Source: Diphasiastrum complanatum
Taxonomy: Eukaryota > Streptophyta > Lycopodiopsida > Lycopodiales > Lycopodiaceae
Direction of reading: 5' to 3'
DNA: 64,000 bases
NCBI GenBank assembly: GCA_029204225.1
Contig: MU832533.1
Coordinates: 1-64,000, forward strand
In this document: positions 44,870-57,658 of the stretch, piece by piece
Numbering within the stretch: position 1 is the first letter of the stretch
Layout: each line of letters begins with the position of its first letter
Translations under genes and position numbers: made by a program
Notes under the pieces: model-generated
Databases searched by the model: none
What the model saw: the letters and a program-made list of their open reading frames with translations, nothing else
Told to the model about the DNA's origin: nothing

Positions 44870-45145
44870 AACTTCAAATCTAGCTCCATACAGATAATGT
44901 CGTCAAATTTTCAAGGAATGAACAATTGCAAATAGTTCCTTCTCATAGGTACAATACCTAGACTGAGCAGGATTGAGTTTCTTGCTTTCATAAGCCACAG
45001 GATGTCCATCCTGCATCAAAACAGCTCCAATAGCATAATCACTGGCATCGGTCCTAACCACAGAAGTCTTATTAGCAACTCAAAACAATTATTCATATCC
45101 TCCATCCACACCACTAGTGGACTCTTAGTCCTCCGGCTTAGCTTC

Positions 45146-46393
45146 TTATAGCCTTTCAAGGCTTGGGTAAGGGGAAATGCCAATCGAGCAAATTGGGGAA
45201 TATGCCGACAGAAAAAACCCACAAACCCCAAGAAAGACTTGATTTTCCGAACTGTGGTGAGAATAATCAATAACCCTCTGGATACGATCAGCCTCAATCT
45301 CCACCCCCCGTTCAGAAATCTTATGCCCCAAGTAGGACAATTCCTTAGCAAAAAAGTCACACTTAGACTCCTTGGCAAAGAGCTTTTCCCTTCTTAGAAT
45401 GTCCAAGACAATCCTAAGATGCTCTTTATGTTCTGCCAAAGTCTTACTGAACACTAGGATATCATCTAAGAATACCACTACGAATCTTCCCAAATATGGC
45501 CTGAACAAATCGTTCATCATTTGTTGGAAAGTTGTCGGTGCATTGGTCAAACCAAAAGGAAGCACCAAAAATTCGTAGTGACCAAAGCAAGTTCAAAACC
45601 TAGTTTTTGGTATATCTTCTGCCTTAATGCGTATCTGATGGTAGCCCAATCTTAGATCTATCTTGGTAAAGTACCCAGCACCACCAAGATAGTCTATTAG
45701 ATCATCCATCCGTGGCAGTGAATATCTATTCTTAACGGTTACCTTGTTCAATTTCTTATAGTGGACGCAAAACCTTATAGTCCCATCTTTCTTGGCCACC
45801 AGAACCACTGGTGATGCCCAAGGAGACTTACTAGGTTGTACACGTCCCTTTTTCAGGTAATCATGTAATTGCATATTTACCTCAGCCTCTTCCGATGCAC
45901 TCATCCTATAAGGACGCTGTGTGATTGGAATTGCTCCAAGTATTAGGTCAATTTTATGATCAACTATCCTTTCTGGTGGTAAACCTACAAGAAGGTCTAA
46001 AAAAACATCATTGAATTCTTGCCTAAGTTCATTATAGGCTTCAAATTCTGTAGTGTTCTCACTGGGTATATGCATGGCATTTATGTTAAGTTCTTCATCA
46101 TTGCAGTAAATGATATCATTATGAAAACATAAATAAACTTTAAAATCAGAATTCTTCATAATAGAATTAAGTTCTTGTTTAGAATAAGGGTTAACATTTT
46201 TAGTGTCAACACTTAAACTAGCCTTCATCTTAACTAACGAAGTCTCATGCATAAAAGATAAAGCTTTCTTAACAAAATCAATTCTCAATGATTTGTTCTT
46301 ATCAAAATGCCATTGTTGCCCAAGAACAATATCTACATTAGCTAATTGAACAGCATGGAATTCTAGTTTTTCAGAATAATTCCGAATGTGCAA
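45146..46393 (-). pseudogene. Gypsy-1 reverse transcriptase
   Basis: RT with [60 protein letters not shown] and [15 protein letters not shown]; then, after a TGA at 45593-45595 in place of an Arg codon, VLPFGLTNAPTTFQQMMND and the catalytic VVVFLDDILVFSKT. A frameshift near 45290 precedes the thumb. Confidence 0.92.
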
Positions 46394-46495
46394 TTCTCAA
46401 TTGGGAACAATAAAATCCATCAAATCGGAATTACTTCCCCATGCCATTGTCACACGGTATTTTTTCTCACTTTTTCTGGTAGGAAGGTTTAGCAT

Positions 46496-46730
46496 CTACA
46501 CCAAATTTACATTAATAAAGTTATGAGTGGATCTCGTGTCAAAAAGAACATGAACAACTTGATCATTAAATTTACCTTTAATGCAAATAAGGTCATTAGG
46601 ACCAAAAACTAAAGAACTAAGAAAACAAACATCCATCTCATTACTTCGAGATAGATTACCTGAGGTTGAAGCTTGTTTTTGACGCAATCACGTGCAAGGT
46701 TACCCTCGCCATTGCACTTGAATCACAGGT
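46496..46730 (-). pseudogene. Gypsy-1 protease start and degraded zinc knuckle
   Basis: VVHVLFDTRSTHNFINVNLV is the protease entry, with the catalytic DTG changed to DTR. The zinc knuckle just upstream (46676-46726) has FKCNGEGNLARDC with its first Cys codon now TGA and the His replaced by Asn. Nucleocapsid and protease functions would both be lost. Confidence 0.85.
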
Positions 46731-46790
46731 TCTTCTTACGAGCTTCAGCTTTATCATTGCCACCATGATGGTTTTTAAAGTTTTTCTTGG

Positions 46791-47564
46791 TTATCTGAGG
46801 ATTGTTGGAATTGGGATGTGTTTCATTAACAACTTCCCTATCCTTCCTCTTAAATTGAAAACCTTTTTTCTGCTCATTACGCTGTTGACCCCTAGTGGCT
46901 TAGGTTTGTCATCAAAATATTTTGCAGCCCTAATAGCATCTTCTAGGGTTTTTGGATGGTTCCTATGAAAATCCACATGATAATCTTTTGGTAACCCATC
47001 AGTAAACATTAATATTTGTACCTTAGGCGGAATATCACTATAAAGTGGATTCAGGTACTCATGAAAATCTTGAATAAATTGTTCCAAACCTTTATTCATG
47101 GTTAGATGACTCAACTTTTGGAAGTACTCATAGTCATCTAAAAGTGGTAGAAAATAATCTCTAAAAAGCTTGCAAAAATCATCCCATGTACAAGGTTGAT
47201 TGCCCTTTGCAACTAAGTCATCCCACCAAACTAAGGCTCTTCCTTCAAGGAACATGGTGACAATGAATAACTTCTCAGATTCAAGGAATTGGTTCATGGC
47301 AAAGTATTTATTCCAAACATTTAGCCAAGAACTTACCACTTATAAGTTCCTATCTTTCTTCTCCCCCTTAAACACTTTTACAGGAGGTGAAACTACATGC
47401 TTCTTCTGATTGGCTAACCTAGACTCTAAGTCTTGGTTTCTTTGATAAGTTTCAAGAAGTTGCTTATTAGTGGCTTGAATTTGTTGGTATAAAAGTTCAA
47501 GAGCTTGTGCCACATTGGATGAGTTTGATAGATCAAATGTTGGGTTTTCATTGATTTGATTCAT
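46791..47564 (-). pseudogene. Gypsy-1 gag
   Basis: A coiled-coil-like start (ALELLYQQIQATNKQLLETY) is followed by VSPPVKVFKGEKKDRNL, then a stop at 47340-47342. The capsid core then contains FLEGRALVWWDDLVAKGNQP, FCKLFRDYFLPLLDDYEYFQ and FDDKPKPLG. This is the Retrotrans_gag type of plant gypsy elements. Confidence 0.9.
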
Positions 47565-48598
47565 TGGGGTTGCTTGTGTGATTTTCTATTATGCAAATAC
47601 AATAACAAGTGCTTAAATTAGAATAATAGAAATGCTTCAATTGTTACATCCAATGCAAATAAAAAGCATTTACTTCTATTCATTCAATCTTATTGTTTGT
47701 AAGCTCAATCCAAGCCTACTATTTGCAAGCTTAATCCAAGTTTAAGAGGAAAACAACAACTACATTTGCCTTAATCAAAAGCAAAAATGAAAACCAAATC
47801 TTTATGTAAACTTTAATTAACTAATCCAAGCTAATGTTTACATAAAGTTCTCATTTTCATTCCAATTCCATTTGTCATTTCAAAAGCAACCAAAGTTTTC
47901 ACATTTCTCACTATTCTAGATTTCCAAAACCAAGAAACTAGTGTCTAGAAATGAATAACTAATGAAGCTTTATGAAAACTTCAATTTTCAGTTTTGATTT
48001 TCAGATTTACAGGTTTGAAAATCAGAACTTCAAAATGACAAAAAACAGAATTTTAAAACTTGTTTTATGCACAAAGTTACACTACCATTCCCTTCCTACA
48101 TTGTCAGCTTCATGAAACTAGGAGATAGAAAGGTGTAACTAATGAAGTTTGATTGAAAGCTTCACTTTTCAGATCTGATTTTCAGATTTACAGGTCTGAA
48201 AAGCAAAACTTCAAAATGAAAATCAGAACTTTAAATACTTTATTTATGCAAAAAAAAACACTAGTTTTGATCAAAACACATAGCTAGAATCAATCTTTTT
48301 GCCACAAAAAAGTTTGTGTATGTAGAGGAAGACTTTCTCTACCCATCCCATAAATCTTTTTTCAGAACTTTTAAAAACCCAAAGCCCACTTTAAAACTTC
48401 TCTAACATGATCAGAAATCAGCTCCTAAACAATTCTATAAGCATCACTACTCTCTTCCAAAGAGAACTAGACTCATTGGATACTTCAACTACAAACTTCC
48501 TACAACTAGAAAAGCCTATAATCTTCCCCAAAAAAAAATTTAATTGGTGATCTTAATAGAATTTGAAGAAGGTTAGAAAGGTTACCATCCTTTGTCTA

Positions 48599-48610
48599 GC
48601 CTTGATACCA
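48599..48610 (-). other. Primer-binding site of Gypsy-1
   Basis: Minus-strand TGGTATCAAGGC, close to the tRNA-Met complement, adjoining the 5' LTR. Confidence 0.8.
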
Positions 48611-49585
48611 CTTTTACAAGTAGAAGTGAGGAAGACCTCCAAATCCAAGGTAGAGCCTCCAAATGTCCTCCAAGCAACTTGCAAGCTTCAAGATGCTCCC
48701 CAACTCCAAGCTAGGCCCTGCCTCCACCTGCAAGTAAGGATCTGCAAGCCTCCAAGGATCTCTCCTCCACCTGTGTCCCTACTCTTTAAACACAAAGATA
48801 GATAACAAGCTGGCCTCAAGTATTCACCACCCAACCATAGCTAGATCCAAGCTCCAAGCAAGACCTATCTAGCACCCCCTTGCTAACCATAAACAAATCA
48901 CAAGCATACCACAACACACCATAGCATTCTCAAGATCCAAACCCTACTTATGTCCCATACCATAAGCAAGATCTAGACCTCAACAAGAAAGCACTCTACA
49001 CACTAGTAGCAACACTAGAGCATAAGCCAAGCAAACAAGAGAGATCTCCCCCTCCCAATGGGCGCCCTACTACCCTCATATAGATGGCCCATGGACCCCT
49101 CCAATGCACAATGGAGTTCCATGCTCATCCAATGAGAGAGAGAGAAGCCTAGGGGAGTTAAAGAATCTCCAAGAGCCTCCATAGGCTTATGGAATGTCAA
49201 GAGACTCCTTCCATAACCTATGACTCTTTGAATGCCTTTCTTGTGGGAGTTGGGAACTCAATGGACACTTTAAAAGGGCGCCCTCCTACTAGGTCCCATT
49301 GCCCAAGTTCTGCAAGTATACTTTGGTCCTAGACCAATAAAGTGATATGGTTCAAGGTTGAGGCCCAAGGTTTAGAAAAATAGTCATCCAATGACTTTCT
49401 AACACCTCTCTAGGTTCCATACCTCCATCCAAGGCATAGACACCTACCTGTCCTTAACCAAGGACACTAGTACCTTAATCTAAGACACCTACCCTTAATA
49501 CTAAGGGTACTTTTTAACCAAGGGTCACATGACTCCATACCTCCAACTAAGGTATAGTCACTTGCCTGTCCTTATACAAGGGGAC
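48611..49585 (-). repeat. 5' LTR of Gypsy-1, truncated
   Basis: Homologous to 42094-43083 but stops at CAAGGGGACA; the last 91 bases of the other copy are missing. Gypsy-2 LTR sequence begins immediately after. Confidence 0.9.
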
Positions 49586-50965
49586 AAATTCTTCTAATGA
49601 ATGATTCTGGTAAAGATTCTTCTAATGGATTATAGGATGTTCGTGTGAGCTATGAGGGGACTGTATCATTCATAACGAATATGGAGGAATCAAAACTCAG
49701 AAAGAGGATTTTTCCATCACTCCACTGACAACACATTCAAAAATTAAAGAGAGTGCAAAAATTTTGTCAAAGGAGCTAGCATGAAAAGATACTTTCTCCT
49801 CACCAAGTTAGTATAAAGAAAGTTCAACCTTTGATCTTATAACAAATACGAACGAATATCGTATGTTATCATGTCGTCGAACTATGCCAAGGAACGTTTA
49901 CAAAAACCAAACAGAAGTTCTAGAATCCAGATTCATCGGGAAAGCCAATATCATAAGGTCAACGAAATTGAAAACCGGCCGATGAGCGAAAACAAAGCCC
50001 AACGTCTCTCCCCCAATGTCTCCCCAACAGATTTTATGGCAACGAGAATGAAAACATGGCCGAGTTAGCATAAGAATTAGATCTATCAGTGATATAATGT
50101 CAAATACCCTCAAATGCTGCACTGTACTTGTAACCCAAGGCGCGAGAAGTAGAGATAGATCTAAAATACTGATGGGCCAAAATGTGAAAGGACCCAAGTA
50201 GTTCTAAAATGTTTTTTGGTTTTTAAACTTTTATGATAGTCAAGTTATCATGGCACATGATTTTTGGGTGAACCAAAAACCCTAATCGTAACTGTGTCTA
50301 TAGGTAGGGATGTGACACCATTTTGTATTCGCTTTCATTTGCAAGAACTTGAGATTGAGAGAGAGAGAGAGAGAAGTAAAGCCTCCTCCTCCTACCTTTT
50401 CTTTTATGTGAAGTCATTCTCTTTTACCATTGTATGTTTGGTTGTGAAATGATGAATGCTTGAATGTGTTTCCTAATCATGCTATCACAATAAAGAAGAT
50501 CACTAGCATAAGCTTTCATCCTCCTAATCCACAAAAACACACAAGAGTAAAATAGAACTTAAACACATTCTTGAGATATCACTATGATCTACTAGTTAGT
50601 CTACTTCCATTGTTCTCCCCCCTCGAGAAACTAAGCCTGAAGAGAATAATGTTTAGAGCTCAAAGAGCCTAAACAACCCAAGAAAAGCCAAGATCCAAGA
50701 AGAGGATCTTCACATATCAAAACCCTAAAAAGAGTCAAGGAGAGTGTCAAGCTCCCTATTTCCAAACTGAGCCATTCCACCTTCAGATCATATGCCAAGA
50801 TTGACACCCTTGGTAGGCTTAGTTCCCATTTAGATCTGTAGTTTAACCCCCTCTCCATTGGATCGAAGCCCATACTACACGACAACTCACCTGACTGGAG
50901 ATCCAAACCCTAACCTTGTCCTCTTGATCACTACGAATAGGGAGACACGGAAAGGGTCCAATATT
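49586..50965 (+). repeat. 5' LTR of Gypsy-2, first about 20 bases missing
   Basis: Its first 730 bp match 56925-57658. The LTR runs on to the primer region and includes a short (GA)n at 50355-50372. The right edge is inferred from the primer site. Confidence 0.75.
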
Positions 50966-51054
50966 TTTTTGGTGCTGTTGCCGAGGAGACGGTGCTAAGC
51001 TACTGATAGATGGAGTTTTGTTTGTCTTTTGCTTGAATTTTTCTTGCATTTTCA

Positions 51055-51720
51055 CAAGTTTATTACTCGCCGACAGACTTTTCTCTATTTTTTTTTATTA
51101 TTTTTATTCACCACTTCTCCAGAGAGCTAGGCAGGCTCCAGACACTGTTCTGTGAGCCCGGAGAGTTATGAATTACAACTCGCCATCAGAAACATTACTC
51201 GCCCAGTCACCTATTACTCGCCAGAGAGATTTTTGACACTTTTTTTGAGCCAAAATAACTCACCATCAGAGCAAAGTAATCAGCAAGTTCAAGGACATCT
51301 CCTTGATGACTTGTGAGTTATAAACTTATTACTCGCACTCAGAGCCATTACTCGTCATTTTCAATTTTCTTGTCATTTTTATTTACTCACCAGTTATAAC
51401 TGGCCATCAGGGTTTCAAACTCACCATCTGAGTTTTCTCACTTATTGTTAATCAAAATTTACTCGTCATCAGAGCTGAGGTGTGCTCATACTGGTCTATG
51501 TTCCCGATAACCGATGAGTTATAATTTATTACTCGCCATTTGATCCATTGCTCGTTAGTTACTACTCGCCATCAGTTCCTCATTACTCGCCATCTTCACA
51601 GATTGTTCTGATCATCATTTTTAGCAAGTGGATAGCTTGGCGAGTTATAATCCTATTACTCATGCCTGTTATTACTCGTCCTATATAACTCGCCATCAGA
51701 AAGATTCTAGAATTTTTCTT
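51055..51720 (+). repeat. Degenerate ATTACTCGCCATCAGA repeats in the Gypsy-2 leader
   Basis: Roughly twenty variants of TTACTCGCCATCAGA or TATAACTCGCCATCAG occur, with spacers of 10 to 60 bases; a few are inverted (GGCGAGTTATAA near 51638). Three more occur near 53255-53300, in the stretch before the second ORF region. Confidence 0.8.
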
Positions 51721-52154
51721 CACCTTTTCATAGCTAGAATCCATCTGTATTTTTCTGTAATTTCACTTTTCTCGATTGCCTTTTGGATTCACAGTTACGC
51801 CACTTCTCATCCGTCCGTCCTACTTAAGTTTTGATCGTGATCTGATCTTGATCTGAGATTCATCATTGCATCGGTTGGATCCGTTATCAGATCCAACATC
51901 TGATTGCCTATGCATCGAAAGTGCCAACAAGAGATATACCTAAGAAAAAAGAATTAGAAAAAGAACGAAAACACTAGAAAGACAAAAATACTAAAAATAG
52001 TCCTAATTCTCATTCCATTGTATGCATTTGAGATCCGAAAAAGATTATCCACCCTGGATCTCCCTGAACTCGAAGAATTTGTCAATGTTCCCATCGAAAT
52101 ATTACCCGAACCGATTGACGTAGATCCACGCCGATAGACAATCCTAGGCCATTT

Positions 52155-52684
52155 GTGCCTTATCCAGTTCAAAATTCTCCCAAAATCAACCTTATGAGGT
52201 TTGATGACAAGGGAGATCCACGAAGATTTTTACAGATCTACACCCAAGCATGTCGAGCCTATGGAGACAACAGCCCGCAAGAGTTGTTAAGATACTTCAA
52301 TCTGTGCTTAACTAATACTGCTAAAGATTGGTATTTCAATCTTGAGTGATTGGGATATTTTACAGGCTAAATTTATCACAAGATTCAAAACCACCCACTT
52401 CCTTTTCGATCTATTCTTGAAATTAGGCCGAATCCATATGGATAAGAAGAATGAGTCCCTACATGATTATATAGAGTGGACCAAAAGACTGCGTGGCGGA
52501 TGCGACCCTGATAGCATCCCAGACCATAACATTTTGACATGGTTCATGGCAAGATTACCTAGGGGGATCAGACAACAAATGAAATGAAGAGACAAATACG
52601 TGTCTTTTCAAGCAGCTTGCGCCGATGCCATCAAGAGAGTCGACGATAGTGAGAGCACTAGTTCGGACTTCGATAACTCCGAGT
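52155..52684 (+). pseudogene. Gypsy-2 gag
   Basis: MPYPVQNSPKINLMRFDDKG, DPRRFLQIYTQACRAYGDNS, TNTAKDWYFNLE, then in the next frame WDILQAKFITRFKTTHFLFD and NILTWFMARLPRGIRQQMK. This is the Retrotrans_gag fold of plant gypsy elements. A one-base shift occurs near 52345; a stop at 52585-52587 precedes a short charged tail (DAIKRVDDSESTSSDFDN). Confidence 0.85.
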
Positions 52685-52689
52685 AGGAA

Positions 52690-53300
52690 CGAAAATGCAG
52701 AAGGGAGCAAAGAGCCAAACGTAAGGAAATCTAGGAAATCTGGTTAGACCCAGGAAACCCCACATGTTAGCATGGGTTTTAGATTAGTTAATTTTAAAGT
52801 AACAAATCAAGATCCGTAGATTAAGGTAGTTACTGACCGAGACCCTTAAATAGATCTAGAAATGTAAGTTAGATCACGTTCGATTCTCTTAGTTAGTTAA
52901 TCCTAGTTTAGTCTAAGTAACATTTAGATTAGGTTGAAACATATAGTTAGCCTAGAAGATCTTAGAATGAACCGACCCCTAGGGTAGATGTAAACTAAGG
53001 TAGATAGTTAGATAGCCCAGATAGAATGCTAGGTTAGCTAGTTGAGTAGGTTAGTTTGGATTAGCCTAGTGTAGAAGGTCTAGGTGATTTAGATAAGTTA
53101 GATCAGATTTAATTGTAGGTCAACCCGGTTAAATTAGGAAGTTGCCCCAGCCCCTTAGCATAGAGAGGTGATAACTTCCAGATTAGGTAGCAACTGGCTA
53201 GGTAGATTAGCAAGTACCCGGAGACCTTGTATACAATAAAACTTGCCTTTGTAATACTCGCCTGTCTATTACTCGCCTACAATATATAACTCACCCTCAG
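52690..53300. other. Non-coding, TAG-rich linker of Gypsy-2
   Basis: Dense GTTAGRTTAG-like sequence full of stop codons, with no coding signal. It separates gag from the second coding region. Confidence 0.6.
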
Positions 53301-53310
53301 AGCTAATACA

Positions 53311-56300
53311 TTGTTGAACCAATTTCTACCAATGGCACCAAAACATCATCTTTCGGGTGCTACTGTCCCACTTGGTCAACGAGTCCGAACCACTCGAACC
53401 GCCACCACAGCTGCTGGACCCAGCCATTCCTCTAGCCCGTCTACATCCTCACACACCTCAACCTCACCATCTGCGTCCCAGCAGATTGGATCCACCTCTT
53501 CATCCTTCCCATCCTCATCCACGTCCCCTAGCTGAAAGGAGGGAGAGATGTCTTCCCGATCTGTCAGCCACCCTGCTGCTCGTGTTGCACATGCACCTTC
53601 GTAGCACACCATTTTGTCGTTACTTACGGAGCGAGAGATTGTTGCTTTGCGCACCGACGACTGTCTGGTGGTTCTGACCGCTACAGGCCTCCATAATACA
53701 CAGGTGTCCCTTCTTCAAGACCTTGTCCTAGTCCGCGGCAGTAGGTCTTTTCCACCTTTGACAAAGATACTTTTACTATCACCTACAAGGGCTAGGACCA
53801 TGCGATCCCCCTTGATCCGCAACTCATTTCCATTGCGCTCATGCTTCCACACTCCGCTCACCTACCAACTACCCGCGCCCTTGCCAAATACGACATATCC
53901 GCATTTCTCAATCAAGACCAAGATGACGTTAAGACCAAAACCAACGACAGATACCTGATAAGGCTCAGGAGTCCAAACCTCCATGACGTGATAGATTTTC
54001 TATCTGCCACCATCATCGTCAGTTCCGCCCTCTTCGTGTATCCGGACATGGTCTATGATTGGGCCTCATTTCTTGTAAAAGAATTACAGGCTGCTTTTAA
54101 ATGCCCCTCACGGATCACCTGTGGTGGTCTTATCACGGTCATCGCCTACACCCATTTAGAGCATCTAGGTGTGAAAATGCCACCGCCCTCCTCACCATTT
54201 GCCAGCCTCTCCTCCCATGACACCCTCGTGCAACTGTTGGCAGGCCTACCTTCACCTCCTCTCCTATGTCTTCCACTCCATCACACACTAGCCTAGCACA
54301 TGCTAGCCCCTTCCTCTCTTCCCCCATTGTTCAAATAGCATCCCTTGTGCATAGCCCTATACGCCTTGTAATTTCAACTGCTATCTCCTCTACCATCTCA
54401 AGCCCCATTGTAACTACTGTCTCAAGCCCCATTGCATCTACCATCGCAACAGTCTCAAGCCCCATCGCATCCGCCATCGCCACCTCATTTCCCCATATCT
54501 GTCTCCATTCCACTTGTTTCATCTCTTGTTCTCCCCACTCTCATTTCTACCGTCACTGTTCCACTCACTCCGTTGTAACCCCCATAGTTACACATGTTTC
54601 CACCACCACTGTTTCTTTGCCAATCACCACCATCTCTATCACTACACCCCTTCAGCCAGCCCTCGTAATTCTGCCACCATCAACCGGTTGGGACACGCAG
54701 GCACTGGGTTGCTAGACTGCCTTAACGAGCCTCCAGAATCAACTTTACCAGGTGCTCTCTGAAAGGGCTACTGAGCAATCTCGCGGCCAATTGGTGGCGG
54801 GACAAATGCTGCAGACCTTGACTAATCAGGTTACGCAATTGAATAAAGAGAGAGAAAAAGAAAGGAAAGAGAGTCAGGAGTTGGTGCATCAATTGACCGA
54901 GCAGCTCAAGAAAGCAGAGCAAGTCGCATAACAACAACAATAGCTTGTGGTCGCCCTCTAGGCCCATGTCCTTCAAGAAAAGACAACGTGGCAAACCTAT
55001 CAATCTGACCGCATCACCTCGTCCTAAAATAAATTGCATTGGAACAAGAACACGAATCTCTTTGAGCTTCCGAGAGACGTACCCAATTGGAGCTAGATCA
55101 GATGTAACAACCCCCCCTCTTCATTCCACCCCCGTTCATCCCTTCACCTTCAAAACACCAATAGGTACGATATGCACCAGAATATCACCCCACAGGATCA
55201 GAGAATCCTTCCGACACCCTCGCTAAGCACATTAAGCACTGCCACACCACCGTTGCCGCACTCTCTGACGCTCTCCGTCTTGCTTATAACGAGCTCCGAG
55301 CTCTCTATTATGACTGCCAACAATATCATCCCGCCACCCTCATTGTCTGCTGTAATGCCACCTTGGCTCATTATAATGCCATTGTCCAAGATCCATATAT
55401 CCGTCATCTCTCCCAGATTTCTGACTTTCCAATCATCGAATCTGCCTCCACCTTCGACTTTCATCAACTTCAGCTAACTTTTTCTCACTTCGACCTCACA
55501 ATTGGCGAGATCGCACCTTCGACCAGGACCTTCTGTATGACTCTCAGACAACTGCCACTACCACCTCTCAAAGCAATCCTAACATGCTCGAATTAGAGAT
55601 TGCATCTCCTCCTTGTGGCCTCTCACCGTCTCGCGCCTCTTCTCCCCCTCGTGCTTCTTCCCCACCTCTCACCTCCTCACCCCCTAAATCTGATCTCCCA
55701 ACTACCTCCACAGTTCCTCCTCACCCAACCGATAACCTTCCTGATCCTATGGTGGTGCACAAACACTGGTATCACAAAGTTTTTATGGTACCTGACTTAG
55801 AGCAGCCGATCCTCTTTGAAAAGCAATATCCATACATCACTACCAGAGGCGGCTATACATTACCAAAAAAGCTCGAGGAGCTACTCCAGAAGAAGCTGGC
55901 CAATCTCCTTTCACTCCTACATCCTCAACCAGAGTGGAGGAAAATGGCATTGTTACATGACCCAGAGCTGATCAAAGAATATCTTACGGCTTTTGCGGTT
56001 CTACAAACAAACCTAGCATATCACCCAATGCCAAGACAGTGATCTTGGACAACTTTGCAGATCCCAGCGTCAAGGCATACAACTGGCCAATCATAAAGTC
56101 AACAAAGGGTAGGAGCACAACCATCGATTTCCAACAAGCGCTCAACGACTTTCTGCCAACGTGGCTAATTCTCTAGATCCCATTGTATTGGAAGCCTATT
56201 ACAACGTGCAGACATTACTTACAGCTACCAAGGTCAAAACCAGATGGGATATGTATTTTGGAGAGTATTGTTTTGACCCAAATAAAGCCTTCAAAATGAC

Positions 56301-56580
56301 GGCCATCGTGGACCAGATTCCCTTGTACAAGACCTACCATCGCTTGTCTTCAACATCATTTGTCAATATAGTGAGGCTAAAATCCTGGTACACAACTGGC
56401 TTCCTTGTAAATATACACTCGATGTTCGGCCCAATCCGCTTGCAATCCATATCGCGTAGCTAATTGTGGTCTCGTTTCATTTGTACAGTTGCAGAAATCC
56501 ATCGGAAGAACTGCAAACTCGAAGATACAAAGGGCCAACAACTGGAAAAGGGCAAACAACTCAAAAAGCCTCTTTGAAGT
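53311..56580 (+). pseudogene. Gypsy-2 second coding region of unknown function
   Basis: A succession of open frames that seem to be one broken gene. It starts MAPKHHLSGATVPLGQRVRT with a Ser/Thr/Pro-rich segment. Then come a folded-looking part (RYLIRLRSPNLHDVIDFLSA, VYPDMVYDWASFLVKELQAA; 53900-54190), Ser/Thr/Pro repeats (54290-54700), a coiled coil (LTNQVTQLNKEREKERKESQ; 54725-54930), ALRLAYNELRALYYDCQQYH (near 55280), DNLPDPMVVHKHWYHKVFMV (55720-55790) and DPIVLEAYYNVQTLLTATKV (56170-56240). No catalytic retroelement motif is seen. The 53.9-kb part may resemble the extra ORFs of Tat-lineage elements, but that is a guess. Confidence 0.45.
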
Positions 56581-56907
56581 AGATCTCACACCTGGTATTT
56601 CTTTTTTTTTTTAAAGTTTCAAAAAAAAAAGCATTTGGAGACTCAATTCTATTTTTACTTTTACCGTTTTTCACCATTACCTAACTTTCTCCTTTCTATT
56701 TTCATTTCTGTCCTCCCTTGTACATATTTCTTTTGTCTCCTATACAGATACCCTATATATATTTCGTAATTTCATCTCTCTTATTCCCCTGTACATATCC
56801 TTCCCTTCGGCACACTTTGTTTTGCCATGGTTTCACATCCACGCATGCCAATGCTAATGACATACGCAGGTGCCAAGGGACTATCATCCAAAATTGCAAT
56901 GGGGGCA

Positions 56908-57658
56908 TGTTAGAAGATTTTGGTGAAGATTCTTGTAACAGATGATTCTAGTAAAGATTCGTCTAACAGATTATAGGATGTTCGTGTGAGCTATGAGGGG
57001 ACTGTATCATTCAATTCGAATATGTAGGAATCAAAACTCAGAAAGAGGATTTCTCCATTGCTCCACTGACAATACATTCAAAAGTTAAAGAGTGTGGATA
57101 AATTCTGTCAGAGGAGCTAGCAGGGAAAGATACTTTCTCCTCACCAAGTTGGTATGAAGAAAGTTCAACTTTTGATCATATAACAAATACCGAAAGTGCT
57201 CAATGAATATCGCGTGTTATCATGTCGCCGAACTATGCCAAGGAACATTGATGAAAAGCAAAAAGGAGTTCCAAAATCAAGATTCACCGAAAACGCCAAT
57301 ATCATAAGGTCAACGAGATTGCAGACTGGCTGACGAACAAAAATAAAGCCCAGCGTCTCCCCAACAGATTTCACGGCAATGGGAATAAAAATATGGTCGA
57401 CTCAGCATAAGAATTAGATCTATTAGTAATATAATGTCAGACACCCTCAAATGCTGCACTGTACTCGTAAGCCAAAGGCACGAGAGGTAGAGATAGATCT
57501 AAAATACCGATGGGCCAAAATGTGAAAGGACCCAAGTAGTTCTAGAATGCTTTTTGGTTCTTAAACTTTTATGATAGTCAAGATATCATGGCACATGGTT
57601 TTTGGGTGAACCAAAAATTCTAACTCTAACTTTGTCTATAAGTAGAGATGTGACACCA
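56908..57658 (+). repeat. 3' LTR of Gypsy-2, truncated
   Basis: Opens TGTTAGAAGATT after the polypurine tract and follows the 5' copy up to GATGTGACACCA, where gypsy integrase sequence from another element takes over. Confidence 0.85.

Larger units (their letters stand above)
42094..49585 (-). mobile_element. Gypsy-1: Ty3/gypsy element of chromovirus type
   Basis: A minus-strand gypsy element with both LTRs (42094-43175 and 48611-49585), a tRNA-Met-type primer site, gag, protease, RT, RNase H, integrase and a chromodomain-like C-terminus in gypsy order. All domains are present, with several frameshifts and nonsense codons, so it is inactive. It was inserted in, or recombined with, Copia-E. 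Confidence 0.93.
49586..57658 (+). mobile_element. Gypsy-2: Tat-like LTR element without recognisable pol
   Basis: Partial LTRs at 49586-50965 and 56908-57658, a Tat/Athila-style primer region (TTTGGTGCTGTTGCCGAGGA at 50968-50987), a gypsy gag at 52155-52684 and a polypurine tract (GCAATGGGGGCA) frame the element. No protease, RT, RNase H or integrase is seen. Instead 3 kb of Ser/Pro-rich and coiled-coil coding sequence fills the interior. I regard it as a non-autonomous derivative. Confidence 0.75.

Noticed and set aside
48563-49200. Small ORFs in the Gypsy-1 5' LTR, and their counterparts at 42097-42300
   Set aside because: They lie wholly within LTR sequence, with no protein homology.
53376-54522. 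Minus-strand ORFs opposite the Gypsy-2 second coding region
   Set aside because: They are shadows of the Ser/Thr/Pro-rich plus-strand frame.
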